Position numbers and translations under genes: made by a program | The notes under the pieces: generated by a model | Database searches by the model: none | Told to the model about the DNA's origin: nothing | Seen by the model: only the letters and a program-made list of their open reading frames with translations | Shown here: positions 1-10,172 of the stretch, piece after piece | Position numbering within the stretch: position 1 is the first letter of the stretch | How the letters are laid out: each line of letters starts with the position of its first letter | Assembly: GCA_963693085.1 (NCBI GenBank) | Contig: OY856411.1 | Span: 70,662,001 to 70,726,000, forward strand | Direction: 5' to 3' | Length of the DNA stretch: 64,000 bases | Origin: Alisma plantago-aquatica | Lineage: Eukaryota; Streptophyta; Magnoliopsida; Alismatales; Alismataceae

Positions 1-1
1 T

Positions 2-948
2 GTGGATTTTAATGAGATTACTGCTTTGCATGAGAAACAAGGGGGCCACACATGAAGTGAGTGGCAAATGAGGAACTTCAGGGAGGCGATTGACAATTGT
101 CTTCTCACTGACCTAGGATACACAGGGTGCAAATTCACTTGGTAAAGAGGATTACGTGCGGACAACCTCATCATGAAGAGGTTGGATAGATTTCTGGCAG
201 ACAGGGAGTGGTGTGACAATTTTAATATAAGGAGGGTCAAGAATTTTCCTATCAGCGGCTCAGATCACGGGCAGATTTTCCTTTGGGCAGAGAAGTCAAG
301 ACATGCGGAGGATAGGGGGAAAAGTTTCAGATTCGAGACCCTTTGGCGTTCTTCTCCTGAGTGTAAGTTGGTGGTGGAACAGGCTTGGGGGGGAAATCCG
401 AGTGGTGGCCTACTGGCACAGACAAGGGGGTGTGCAGAAAGACTGAGTTGCTGGGCTAAGGAGACTTTTGGGAACATTAAGAAGAGAATAAGGAAGACTG
501 AGAAAGAGCTGGCACGAGTGCAGAATGACTTACCTTCTCATGACATGATACAAAGGTGCACCCTTTTAGCGAGAGAGTTAGAGGAACTACAGCGGTGGGA
601 GGAGAGCTTCTGGCACGCTAGAGTACGAACTAATGAGATGAGGGATGGCGATAAGAACACAAAATACTTTCATCATAAGGCGAGTCAGAGGAAAAGGAGA
701 AACACCATTGATGGCATTTTCAAGGAGGATGGCAGCTGGCAGACAGATCCTGAGGAGATTGAGGGGGTGATTACTTCTTTTTTCACCTCTCTCTTTTCGA
801 CATCACACCCTATTGGCATGGAGGAGTTTCTGGAAGGTATGCACGGTGTTTTACAGGAGGAGGGCATAACACGGATGGAGCAGACCCCATCAGAGAGTGA
901 GATTTGGCAGGCCCTTTAGCAAATGCACCCTAATAAAGCTCCTGGACC
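2..948 (+). pseudogene. LINE ORF2, endonuclease C-terminus and linker (broken)
   Basis: The frame opens at base 2 with GDFNEI-like residues (the window starts at the D), the apurinic-endonuclease-like active-site neighbourhood. It continues to SGSDHGQIFL, the conserved SDH motif of the exonuclease-endonuclease-phosphatase family. Stops lie at about 53 (TGA) and 143 (TAA). A basic, helix-rich linker of roughly 200 residues follows (RVRTNEMRDGDKNTKYFHHK is typical of plant L1 elements). A third stop falls at 917-919, then the motif NKAPGPDG is interrupted by a one-base frameshift near 948. The enzyme would have nicked target DNA for reverse transcription. It is now dead. Confidence 0.88.
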
Positions 949-2400
949 CTGATGGCATCAAGGCAATTTTTTACCAAAAATTTTGGGGTACAGTGAAGAA
1001 GAGTGTGGCTGGTTTCATAGCTGGGTGGTGGAAAGGAGAGTGCAGTTTGGCAGAGATTAACAAGACTGATATTGTGCTTATTTCAAAGATAGAGACGCCG
1101 TTTCATATTTCTGAGTATCGCCCTATCAGTCTGTGTAATGTCGCCTATAAAATTATCACAAAAGTTCTGGCCAATAGAGTAAAGTCACTGCTGAATAATA
1201 TTATTTTTGAAAACCAAAGTGCCTTCATTGGAGGTAGGTTGATTACGGATAACGCTTTGGTGGCTTATGAGTTATTCCATACTATGAAGCACAGGAGGAG
1301 CGGAAAGGAGGGTTTGCTGGCACTCAAGCTCGACATGAGCAAAGCCTATGACAGGGTGGAGTGGTCTTTCCTGGGAAGGGTGATGGATAAAATGGGTTTT
1401 CCTATGAAATGGAGGACCAAAGTTCATGAGTGTATGGCTAGCGTTTCACATAAATTCGTCATTAATGGCAAGAGGAGGGGATCCACAAGACCGACTAGAG
1501 GATTACGCCAAGGTGACCCTATCTCTCCTTATCTCTTTATTTTTTGTACTGAAGCTCTCTCTTTATCTCTCTTAAAAGCAACCCAGGAAAAAAGGATCCA
1601 TGGTAAAGCATGCAGGACAGCACCGCGGGTGTCTCACCTTTTCTTTGCTGATGATAGCATCATGTTAACTAGAGCTACCTCACAAGAATGCTCCGCTTTA
1701 GTTGAGATTTTCAGCCAATACGAGAGGGCATCCAGGCAGAAAATTAATTTTGAGAAGACAGAGGTTTCTTTTAGTAGCAATGTGGAGGCGGGAAGGAGGG
1801 ATACCATTAAGAATTTTCTTGGGGTGAGGGAGGTGGACAGACATGACAAATACTTGGGTTTACCTACGGCTGTGGGGCAGTCTAAGAAGGTGGTATTTGC
1901 TGCGATTAAGGACAGGGTATGGAAAAAATTGCAGGGATGGAGGGAACAGTTGTTGTCTAAACCAGGTAAGGAGGTAATTATTAAAGCAGTGATTCAGGCT
2001 ATTCCTACCTACTAGATGAGCATTTTCAAACTCCCAGAAGGACTCATAGATGAGATACACTCCATGATAGCATGGTTTTGGTGGGGAGCGAAGGAGGGGG
2101 AAAGGAAGATTCATTGGCTCAGTTGGGCGAGACTGTGTAGGCCGAAGGAGTATGGAGGGATGGGGTTCCGGGATCTGTCAGCTTTTAATAATGCGCTTCT
2201 GGAGAAACAGGGATGACAGCTCGCTAATAAGGAGGGATCGTTGGTCAGTCGGATACAGAAGGAGAAATACTATCGATACACGTCGGTCATTCACTCGGCG
2301 AGGGGAGGGGCACCTAGCTACACTTGGAGGAGCATATGGGGGTGCTTCAGTTGGTGAAGCCGGGTTTCCTTTGGAGGGTGGGTTCGGGGAGGAATATTGA
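949..2400 (+). pseudogene. LINE ORF2, reverse transcriptase domain (broken)
   Basis: The RVT_1 fold is recognisable over about 350 residues. It includes YRPISLCNVAYKIITK, QSAFIGGRLITDN, LALKLDMSKAYDRVEW (first catalytic Asp), RGLRQGDPISPYLF, and FADDS, which supplies the catalytic Asp pair near 1640-1660. An in-frame stop (TAG, 2013-2015) separates it from the continuation at 2016-2216 (the [17 protein letters not shown] thumb-like region of plant L1). Past 2216 the frame degenerates. The catalytic residues are intact but the reading frame is not. Confidence 0.92.
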
Positions 2401-2439
2401 TATTTATAGAGATAGATGGATCCCACAACTGGGAGGGAT

Positions 2440-2945
2440 AGTTCACCGGTATCTAGTATAGGGGTCGGTTACATATACGTCAATTGCTGGATTGATAGAT
2501 GAGGAAATGAGAATGTGGGACGAGGCCGCCCTGACATATGTATTTCCCCCTCATATACGTTCTATGATTCATGCTATTCCATTGGGGGCAGGGAGAACGT
2601 CGATACTCTGTGCTGGGATAGTGAGAGTAGGGGAGAGTTTACAGTGCGCAGCGCCTACAGACTAATACGCACAGGAGAGGACCTACTAGATGATTTAGAG
2701 GAGGATTGGAAAAGAGTTTGGAAGCAACGTTGTCCTCCAAAGCTGAAACATTTCTTTTGGCGGGTGCTTCGAGACATTCTACCGACGAAGGCGGCCCTAT
2801 ATAGGAGGCATGCAACCTAGGATGATCTTTGCCCACGCTGTTTATCTCACCCGGAAGACGCAACTCATGCACTTCTGCTCTATGCTTCAACTGGTCCTGT
2901 GTGGGTAGCCGGACAGCTTGCTTGGCCGCTCCACACAAGTTGGGA
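2440..2945 (+). pseudogene. LINE ORF2, zinc-binding region in reverse transcriptase (zf-RVT)
   Basis: The segment 2515-2820 reads FTVRSAYRLI, then KRVWKQRCPPKLKHFFWRVL and LPTKAALYRR, the standard zf-RVT signature found C-terminal to plant L1 reverse transcriptases. After a stop at 2818-2820 the same frame goes on as LCPRCLSHPEDATHALL, giving the C-x2-C and His ligands. It is a remnant lying between the RT and RNase H modules. Confidence 0.85.
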
Positions 2946-3198
2946 TGTTAGGGAATTTTCCAGGGAGCTTTTACGGGAGGAAGATTTTATGAGAAGGGAG
3001 GAAGGGGCTACTCTGCTATGGACAGCTTGGACAACCAGAAACAAGCATATTTTATATCCCTAGAAGCTGTATATTCCAGTACTTGCAGCCAGTTTCCTCT
3101 CACTGATGGAGGACTACAGAGGGTACTCGTCAGCGACACATGGAGGTGCACATAGGGAGGGTGGCTTGGATGTTTCAACTTGGAACCCTCTCCCATAG

Positions 3199-3663
3199 GT
3201 GTGTTTTAAGATGAATGCAGATGCCAGTGTCCGCGATGGTGGCAGTGCGGGGATAGGAGCTGTTTTCAGGGACCACTTAGGGGTTATAAAGGCTACGTAT
3301 CAATCCCATCTAGACCATGCGTTCTCAGTGCTTAGTGCGGAGGGAATGGCAGTCTGTAATGGGATGAGGGTAGCTTTGGACCTAGGCCTGGAGAATCTGA
3401 TCGTCGAGACCGATAGCACTATGTTAGTTCATGCAGTGAAAGTAGGCGGACGTGGACGAGGATATGAGGACATCATTGTCACTGAGATTTGTCGTTTATC
3501 TTTACATTTTTCCTCTTTTCACTGTTGTTTTATTAGGCGGCAAGGTAATGGTGTTTCCCATGCTTTAGCCGCTCATGCCTGTTGCTTAGAAGATCCTCGA
3601 ATTGTGTTAGAGGACTTCGATGAAAATATTGTAGCGATTGCTTCTTCTGATATGAATAAATAA
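3199..3663 (+). pseudogene. LINE ORF2, plant-type RNase H domain (RVT_3)
   Basis: This is an open segment of 154 codons that is really the C-terminal module of ORF2, not a separate gene. It begins MNADASVRDGGSAGIGAVFRDH (first catalytic Asp), has SAEGMAV (catalytic Glu), then VETDSTMLVHAV (second Asp), and ends with the conserved basic and SHALAAHA region. The module degrades RNA in RNA-DNA hybrids. It is the best preserved part of the element and is followed by the poly-A tail. Confidence 0.88.
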
Positions 3664-3691
3664 AAGCGACAGGCACCCTTTATAAAAAAAA

Positions 3692-3806
3692 AGTCATGTA
3701 ATATTTGCAATTTCAGTTTGTTTAAGTCATGTAATGTTTGCAATTCAATTTACTCAAGTAATGTAATGTTTCAATTTACTCAAGTCATGTAATGTTTGCA
3801 ATTTCA
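3692..3806. repeat. Tandem repeat, unit about 22-30 bp (GTCATGTAATGTTTGCAATT)
   Basis: Four imperfect copies of the unit start directly after the LINE poly-A tail and are separated by TTTACTCAA spacers. Closely related units reappear at 4340-4428, so the LINE may have landed in or beside a pre-existing repeat. Confidence 0.8.
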
Positions 3807-3922
3807 CTAAAAGAATGAATTTATAATGGGTTTTTTTATAGATGGCTCATCGAAGGACATAGGCATTTCAAATGTCTGTAGAGTTAATCCAAATAATAGC
3901 TACAAAGTGCCTATAAGGGAAA

Positions 3923-4081
3923 ATGGCTCATCAAACTCTATTGGATGATGAGTGGAATGACATACCAGATTTATTATACAACAAGCAAGCAAAATTTCAT
4001 TGGCAATTTTTAAAGCAAATGTTTCACATGTATGAACAACTTCTTGAGCTACCTGGTTGGTATTGGGATCACACAAAATAG
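3923..4081 (+). CDS. Small ORF of 52 codons of unknown function, probably an element relic
   Basis: The ORF begins MAHQTLLDDEWND and has an aromatic, His- and Trp-rich C-terminal half (FHWQFLKQMFHMYEQL, then LPGWYWDH). The same frame is readable past the stop for about 40 more codons (4082-4210), ending DEILNQMQ and a second stop. That suggests one longer ancestral ORF of about 95 codons cut by a TAG. It lies about 350 bp upstream of the plant mobile domain gene on the same strand. I do not recognise the family. Confidence 0.25.
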   Translation: MAHQTLLDDEWNDIPDLLYNKQAKFHWQFLKQMFHMYEQLLELPGWYWDHTK

Positions 4082-4339
4082 AAAGCAATGCCAATCAATG
4101 AACAAGTTAAAAACCAGTTAGCTATAATACATCTAGAGATACATCGAGTTGTACATAAAATGTGGTCGTTTTATGAACCTCTAGATGAGATATTGAATCA
4201 AATGCAGTAACTAATTATTGTAATATTTCTCTTTTAGTAGTTCATGTTGTATTTTAATATTGTTGGGTAGTTCATGTATTTGAATTAATTTCATCTTATC
4301 TAATGAAGAATCTTGACAAACTTATATGTTGTACAATAT

Positions 4340-4428
4340 TTGCTCTTTTCATTTAATGTAATATTTGCACTTTTTATTTAATGTAATATTTACACTTTTC
4401 ATTTCATGTAATATTTGCACTTTTCATA
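4340..4428. repeat. Tandem repeat, about 27-bp unit, three copies
   Basis: The unit reads approximately ATGTAATATTTGCACTTTTC plus ATTTA or ATTTC, three times in a row just before the start codon of the plant mobile domain gene. The core ATGTAATATTTGCA matches the units at 3692-3806. Confidence 0.8.
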
Positions 4429-4431
4429 GAT

Positions 4432-6556
4432 ATGGCTCCTAGACAAGCATCCTTCCGTCTCTCCCAACACCACTTTATGTTGTCATAGTGGCCTATTACT
4501 GACCCGGGTGTTTTGGAAAACATTTCTTTGGCTGGTTTTGGGCTTGTTCATAAGCTACGACCTATCCACCTTGATCCCAATTTAATCATTGCCTTAGTTA
4601 ACCGGTGGGACAACTCTACCAATACTTTTAGATTTCCCCCTTTTGAGATGAGTGTAACCCTTCAGGATGTTATAGTTCTTTTAGGCCTTAGGATTGATGG
4701 ACCACCGGTTATAGCTTCATATCCTTTAGGCGTAGATGATGGGAAATTTTATTCATGGTCTCACCTTTGTGAGAGTTTCTTAAGAGATGCACCAGATGGG
4801 ATGTCTAAGGGGCATATCTCCTTGATATGGTTGTGTGCGACCTTTTGGGGTATGGATTTTACTTTGGGAGATGAAGAACAACAAATATAAAATAGGATAA
4901 GGTACACTAGAGCATATCTCCTATACTCTTTAGGTAGTTACTTTATTCTTGATAGTACCAAGGACAGAGTTCATGTACGGTACCTCCCGCTTCTGTCTGA
5001 CTTTGCTAGTTGTAGCACTCTATCTTGGGGTGATGCAACTTTAGCATACTTGTATAGGGAGTTGTACAAGGCTACCACCCGCTCTAGGAAAACCGCCCAC
5101 CTGTCTGGTTGTGTATGTCTACTGCAGATGTGGTGTTGGGAGAGGTTAGGAATTGGACACCCAGGTTCAATTGTTATGAACTGGGGGGAGTGGCCAGACA
5201 ATGTTCCCTTGGGTTACATGTAAAGATTTACACAATTTTTTTATACATTTGTCCAAACATTTTGTAATGTTTATCTAAATTTAGTTTGTCAATTTAATAG
5301 GTGGCCTATATTTCTTGAAAGGAGTGATACTATGAGAGGATCGGTCTAATTTTATGATTCAACATTTGACCAGATTTTGCCCTCTCAGGTATAACTAACT
5401 TACTTCTACTAACATGTTATATGATATATGTTATATTTTTTATGCAATTTACTCTGTTTTATATTATACATGTTGTATCTATTTGAATAACAGATACAGT
5501 TAACTCCTTACACTGCTAATATTCTGGTGAGACCTCTAGTCTTATGTCGAGAGGGTCAAGATATTTGGTTGGCGCGAGTGCCTTTACTGTGCTACACAGT
5601 AGCAGAGTGGCACTTCCCTGACAGAGTACTTAGACAATTCGAATTTGTTCAAGTAAAACCTACTCTGGAGTTGCCATGCCTTAGTAGGATAGATGAGAGG
5701 GGTCATGCGATTGAGGACTGGTTGCATCATTATAGGCGGGAGGTGCAACTGTGGAATAACATACGTGAGAGCTTAGTCTCCCCTCCACCAGCGGAGACAG
5801 TCTTCAATCCATATACGCACTACGGATGGTATCATCCCTAGTACGTACTGCCTCCTCCAGCTCAGCCTCCGACCACATACTACCCACAAAGTTATCGTCA
5901 ACAACAATTTGTGAGTATCATTTATAATTCTTTTACAAAACGTTATTATTTATCTTTATTATTTATAATATATGCAATTGGTCTTTATTATTTGTACATA
6001 CTTTGTTTGAACAGGTGGAATCACATGTGCGGATCTGAGCGGCTTTACAACATGCCCCTGTACAGATCAGAGATGACATCTATGGCATCCCATACCCACT
6101 CATACCACAGCCCCTGAGCCCACTCCTACTCCTACTCCTACTCTTACTTCTACTCCTGTGATTACTGCTGTTGAGCCCACTCCCACTCCCACTTCTCAGT
6201 TCATGTCATGGGGACCGATAGGGCCATATTTTTCAGGAGCTGGTTCATTTTCCTCATACATCACCCCACCTCCACCAGCATCCTACTATGGAGCAGGTCC
6301 TTCTATTCCATACACTCCACTCCCACCACCAGTTATTCATGATAGTCAACCACCATCCTATGTCACATACTCACTGACTCCATTTGATTTCTCAGGATGC
6401 ACTCCACCTGATGCCCCACATCCTAGTATTCAGAGACCCCTCACCCCACCTCTAACTTTTCATTACTTTCCTGGTCCTCATCAGCCTACTGCTACGCAGT
6501 TGTCCCCCATTGAGGCATCTCCAGATGATTTCGGTACTCAGGAGCCAGATGTATAG
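4432..6556 (+). pseudogene. Plant mobile domain (PMD, MAIN/MAIL-like) protein of transposon type, broken
   Basis: The first exon, 4432-5219, encodes LRPIHLDPNLIIALVNRW, then FEMSVTLQDVIVLLGLRIDG and RTRAYLLYSLGSYF-like segments, the classic PMD N-terminal half. The likely exons are 4432-5219, 5301-5388, 5494-5910 and 6015-6556, with GT-AG junctions. Exon 3 carries WHFPDRVLRQFEFVQ, the hallmark RVLRQFG-type motif of the family. The last exon is Pro-, Ser- and Thr-rich, and RGRGGRA residues are readable just past its stop. In-frame stops lie near 4486 (TAG) and at 4888-4890 (TAA), and more lie in exon 2 and after exon 3, so it is not functional. PMD genes occur both as host genes (MAIN, MAIL1, needed for meristem maintenance and gene expression) and inside Gypsy and Mutator-type elements. 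The setting here suggests the second kind. Confidence 0.82.
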
Positions 6557-6614
6557 GGAGGTGGGTGAGGACGTCGTGGGCGTGGAGGACGTGCTTAGAT
6601 TTTCATAGTTTTGT

Positions 6615-7368
6615 ACATGTTGTGTAGTGTTGTATATATGTCTTTGTTCAGGCATTTATTTGGCGTGTATGTGGATCTATCATACTATGATATAATATTG
6701 GTTCATTTTAGATCTATCAGATTGTTCTATTGTATATTATTTTCTCGTCAAGTTGGTTCATTTTTTAACCTTGTTTGTAATGATATCTCATTTTTTTAGA
6801 TTATTTTCTTCTTATATAATCAATTAGGAAGCAACTAGTGTTGGTTGCAATACCACTTCTATAATCCATTTGCATGTTCAAAGCTATTGAAATTAACAAA
6901 TTTATAATAATTGACTATATTATAGACATTCAAATACAAGTGAAAGAATAGTAAATGTGCAAATATAATCAATGTTGTTAATATACATACATGTTGTGTA
7001 GTGTTGTATATATGCCTTTGTTCAGGCATTTATTTGGCTTGTATGTGGATCTATCATATTATGCTATCATATTAGTTCATTCTGGATATATCAGATTGTT
7101 CTGTTGTGTATTAGTTTCTCGCCAAGTTGGTTCATGTTTTAACCTTATTTTTAATGATATCTCATTTTTTTAGATTAGTTTCTTCTTATATTATCAATTA
7201 GGAAGCAACTAGTGTTGGTTGCAATACCACTTCTATAATCTATATGCATGTTTGGAGCTATTGAAATTAACAAATTTATAATAATTGGCTATATTATAGA
7301 CATGCATTCAAATACAAGTGAAAGAATAGTAAATGTGCAAATATAATCAATGTTGTTAATATACAAAC
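6615..7368. repeat. Direct tandem duplication, 374 bp and 380 bp copies
   Basis: Copy 1 spans 6615-6988 and copy 2 6989-7368, both opening ACATGTTGTGTAGTGTTG. They are about 90 percent alike by eye. The unit starts at the 3' end of the PMD gene and is AT-rich with no credible coding content. The short ORFs in both copies are simply the same non-coding sequence seen twice. Confidence 0.93.
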
Positions 7369-7416
7369 ATTATGCATTAAAGAATAATAATGAATGAAAA
7401 AAAATTGTAAAATAGC

Positions 7417-7680
7417 AATGCGTCCTGCCTGGAGACGCATTGGTAGCAATGTGTTCTACATGCGGACGCATTACTCAATGCGTCCCCATGTGAGACACAT
7501 TGCTAGTAATGCGTCCCACATCAGGACTCATTGGCCCCACCGAAGGCCAATGCGTCCTAGATCGGGACGCATTGCTATGTCGCAGAGCAATACGTCCTGA
7601 TCCGGGAGTGGAGTCAATGCGTCCTGGAACGGGATGCATTGTCTCGCGAGAAAGTAATGCGTCTCCACAGGGGACGCATT
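7417..7680. repeat. Array of eight 25-nt palindromes with variable 7-nt cores
   Basis: Each unit is AATGCGTCC, 7 variable nt, then GGACGCATT, and each is exactly 25 nt long. Starts are 7417, 7448, 7477, 7508, 7549, 7589, 7616 and 7656. Unit 6 has a degraded right arm. The linkers are 2-16 nt and several are palindromic themselves (TCTCGCGAGA at 7642-7651; GGCC ends at 7533-7548). Every right arm can therefore also pair with the next left arm. I see no match to a known array type. It could be a transposase-binding subterminal array or a source of structured RNA. Confidence 0.9.
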
Positions 7681-7689
7681 GCCCCCAAA

Positions 7690-9415
7690 TGTCCCATTTT
7701 GAGAATTAAGTTAAAAAAACGTGCTATTATGAGAATTAAACCAAACATGTCATTTTGTTTTTTTTGCCTTGTTTATCAGTAGAAAATGTATTATACAACA
7801 AGTCTGTTGTGAATGCAAACGATATCGACACACAACGGTTGAAAAACCGTTTGATCACCCCACAAACATCATCATTTCACCTCCATAAAAGAAGAGAACT
7901 CCAAGAGTTCTTCACGGTGCCTTTGGATCTCCGTGGGACGACGAATTGGTATTCATCATCGTTATTACAGTCTGAGATTCCTTAAGCTATTTAGCCGTCG
8001 ACGTCCAAGTGGGCAATTAATCGATATGGTTTTTCTTTACTGAAACTTACTGCACACCACTGCTACCTTGCAGGACTTGCTGCTACCTTGCAGGACATCT
8101 TCAACACAAGATGGTGTAATATGGCCACACTTCTCAGCTCGAGACACCGGTTGTCCATGTAGTTGAAGTAGTTCTCCTCGGCCAGAACTCGTTGCCTAGC
8201 ATGAAGGAAGAAAAGTACTCTGCCTGACATTTATCCCAGCGCTGCTTCGTCCACCAGCCCGCATAGAATGCCAAGTGGGAGTCTCATATGAAGGGCCGCT
8301 CGTGGTGCAAGGTGTGGACGATGTTGTGGGCGTAAAGAAATGTGTTTAGACATGCAGTGCGAGCAGATCTGGAGCGAGCACATGTAGATGAGCTCATAGG
8401 CATCCTCGGACAAAAGCATACTCCACGTGTTCATCGAACAAATATGCATATCTAGCCACCCAGGACCTGGTCTGCACGATGCATTCCAGACACATTGCAG
8501 GAACTTAATTGCTTCCGGGAGAAGCTTCCCCTTGATGCCGCAGGAGAGGCATCCTGTTTGGCACTGTCCGAGATGCCAATGGAGTAGACGGAGACCAGTA
8601 TGCTTGGCCTTCTGTGGATCATGCGGTTGAGACATTGGCCAGGAGGCATATCCGGTTCACATATGAAGAAGGTGACCATGCTGAAGGTAGAGGATCTCCG
8701 GAGAAATGTTGTAGAAGCGTTGAATGGGACAGGTCGGCGGATTGGAGGAGGTGGACCGTGCAACTGATGGTATCCGCAAAACTGCGAGCAAGATGGACGA
8801 GTGGGATGTCGCTAAGACGCTAAATGTGATAGGTGGACGATCGGCTAGGAAGTTAGGGGAGGGAGCATGCCCTCCTCGACATGGCCGACAAAAGAGCAAA
8901 GCATGGTTGCAGAAGGTAGCAAATGTTTTGCAAGATCTCTTTAATGCTTTCCTCTCTACTCCTGGGTTGCGTCAATCAATACTTGCTGACTTGCATTTCT
9001 CCTCTTCCTCCAAACCTCGCACTGACTAGTTGTACAACTCACTCTGCCCGGAAAGAATGATCTCTCTTTGGTCAGATGCACTCCAATCCCATGCTTGACG
9101 GCAAGGAAGAAACAACCGAAGACAAATAGAAATGATGGCAAACTACAGTCCTCCCAGGCGTTGCTCAGCCACACGACAATGCCATGTATCCAGGCAAGCA
9201 GGATTGGTAATGAGCGAGGCTTTTCGATATATTTTGTCGTATATTAAAATTAGTAAGCTAGGGTGCATTAAGTCGATGTGTTCTTATATGTACATTTTGA
9301 TAGTTCAATAGGTATATTTCTATATATTCAATTTTTCAATTTGAAATTGTTTTCACGTGTATACAATAAGTATTTCCATTGATATTTGTCTATCACCACA
9401 TATCATCGTAAGAAC
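7690..9415. other. Unassigned region, possible degraded gene fragments
   Basis: No gene can be supported here. Base composition rises in GC between 8100 and 9030, with medium-length ORFs on both strands. The minus strand shows gene-like stretches (for example LNTFLYAHNIVHTLHHERPF, then a stop, then HLAFYAGWWTKQRWDK near 8220-8330) spread over different frames, which looks like a decayed coding exon I cannot name. A short direct duplication (TGCTACCTTGCAGGAC) lies at 8061-8096. Confidence 0.4.
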
Positions 9416-9436
9416 ACACACTACTACAGAACCTAC

Positions 9437-9783
9437 TTTTAGTGTCGGTTATTTAAAGCCTTTAGTGTCGGTTTCTAAGCGACACCTATGTGGGCGACAC
9501 TAAAAGTCCACCCATTAGGCGTCGGTTCCAAAACCGACGCCCAAACTCTTCGCGCGCCACCGAAAACGCGCCATCATGGGACTATAGGCGTCGGTTATTA
9601 GGTAAGAAACCGACGCCCAAACCCTTCGCGCCACAAAAAGGGCGTCATCTTGGGCACTATCAGTGTCAGTTATTTACAAATAACCGACACCCAAACCCTT
9701 CGCGCCACAGAATAGACGCCGGTTATTGGTAAAAAACTGACACTATAACATTATGTGTCGGTTATTTACAAATAACCGACGCC
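9437..9783. repeat. CACTA left subterminal repeats
   Basis: About a dozen copies of (T)GTCGGTT and its inverse AACCGAC(A/G) occur, often paired as hairpins such as GTCGGTTATTTAC followed by AAATAACCGAC. CCCAAAC(C/T)CTTCGCGC segments separate them. In En/Spm such subterminal motifs bind the TNPA-type regulator. Confidence 0.9.
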
Positions 9784-10172
9784 TTTTTTTTGTCAGTCTG
9801 CAGCCCTGCTGTGGCTGGTCGCAGGATGAGAAACCTGTTCAGTTCAGTTATGAACTGCAGGTTTTACGACATCCATTGATATCAGCCGACAACAGGCCGC
9901 AAACCTGCAAAATTAACAATAAAAAAGTAGCACATGCATTTAGCAATGCAACCTGCAGTTCCATTTTATTTTCACACATTTATAAACATTCACACATGCT
10001 AGCAATTTGTAGTTCCATTTATTCACATTCACACATGTAGAAACATTCATATAGCAACCAACACTTTCATTCATTTTCACTCAGACACATGTAGAAACAT
10101 CCATACATGTAGAAACATTCACACATATATTATAATTCAGAAATTCATTTACAAAATATCATTGTTTAGTCA

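Larger units (their letters stand above)
1..3691 (+). mobile_element. L1-type LINE (plant non-LTR retrotransposon), decayed, left end outside window
   Basis: The pieces of a plant L1-clade ORF2 appear in order on one strand: endonuclease C-terminus, reverse transcriptase, zinc-knuckle reverse-transcriptase domain and plant-type RNase H. The element ends after the RNase H stop codon with a short 3' UTR and a run of nine A at 3683-3691, as expected of target-primed insertion. The window starts inside the endonuclease, so ORF1 and the 5' end are not seen. Several in-frame stops and frameshifts mean it cannot encode an intact ORF2. No target-site duplication can be tested because the left end is missing. 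Confidence 0.93.

Noticed and set aside
6611..7173. Paired 60-62 codon ORFs
   Set aside because: The same AT-rich non-coding sequence in both copies of the tandem duplication. The amino-acid likeness reflects the duplication and not selection.
7417..7680. CRISPR-like array
   Set aside because: Plant nuclear DNA. The units are palindromes with 7-nt cores and irregular linkers, with no cas genes.
7394..7709. Two ORFs over the palindrome array with repeated MRP- and RI-type residues
   Set aside because: Unit spacing is 27-41 nt and mostly not a multiple of three, so the repeat does not keep a reading frame. The ORFs follow from the palindromes.
8231..9029. ORFs on both strands at 8.2-9.0 kb as genes
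   Set aside because: No recognisable family, no splice structure that joins them. They overlap on opposite strands.
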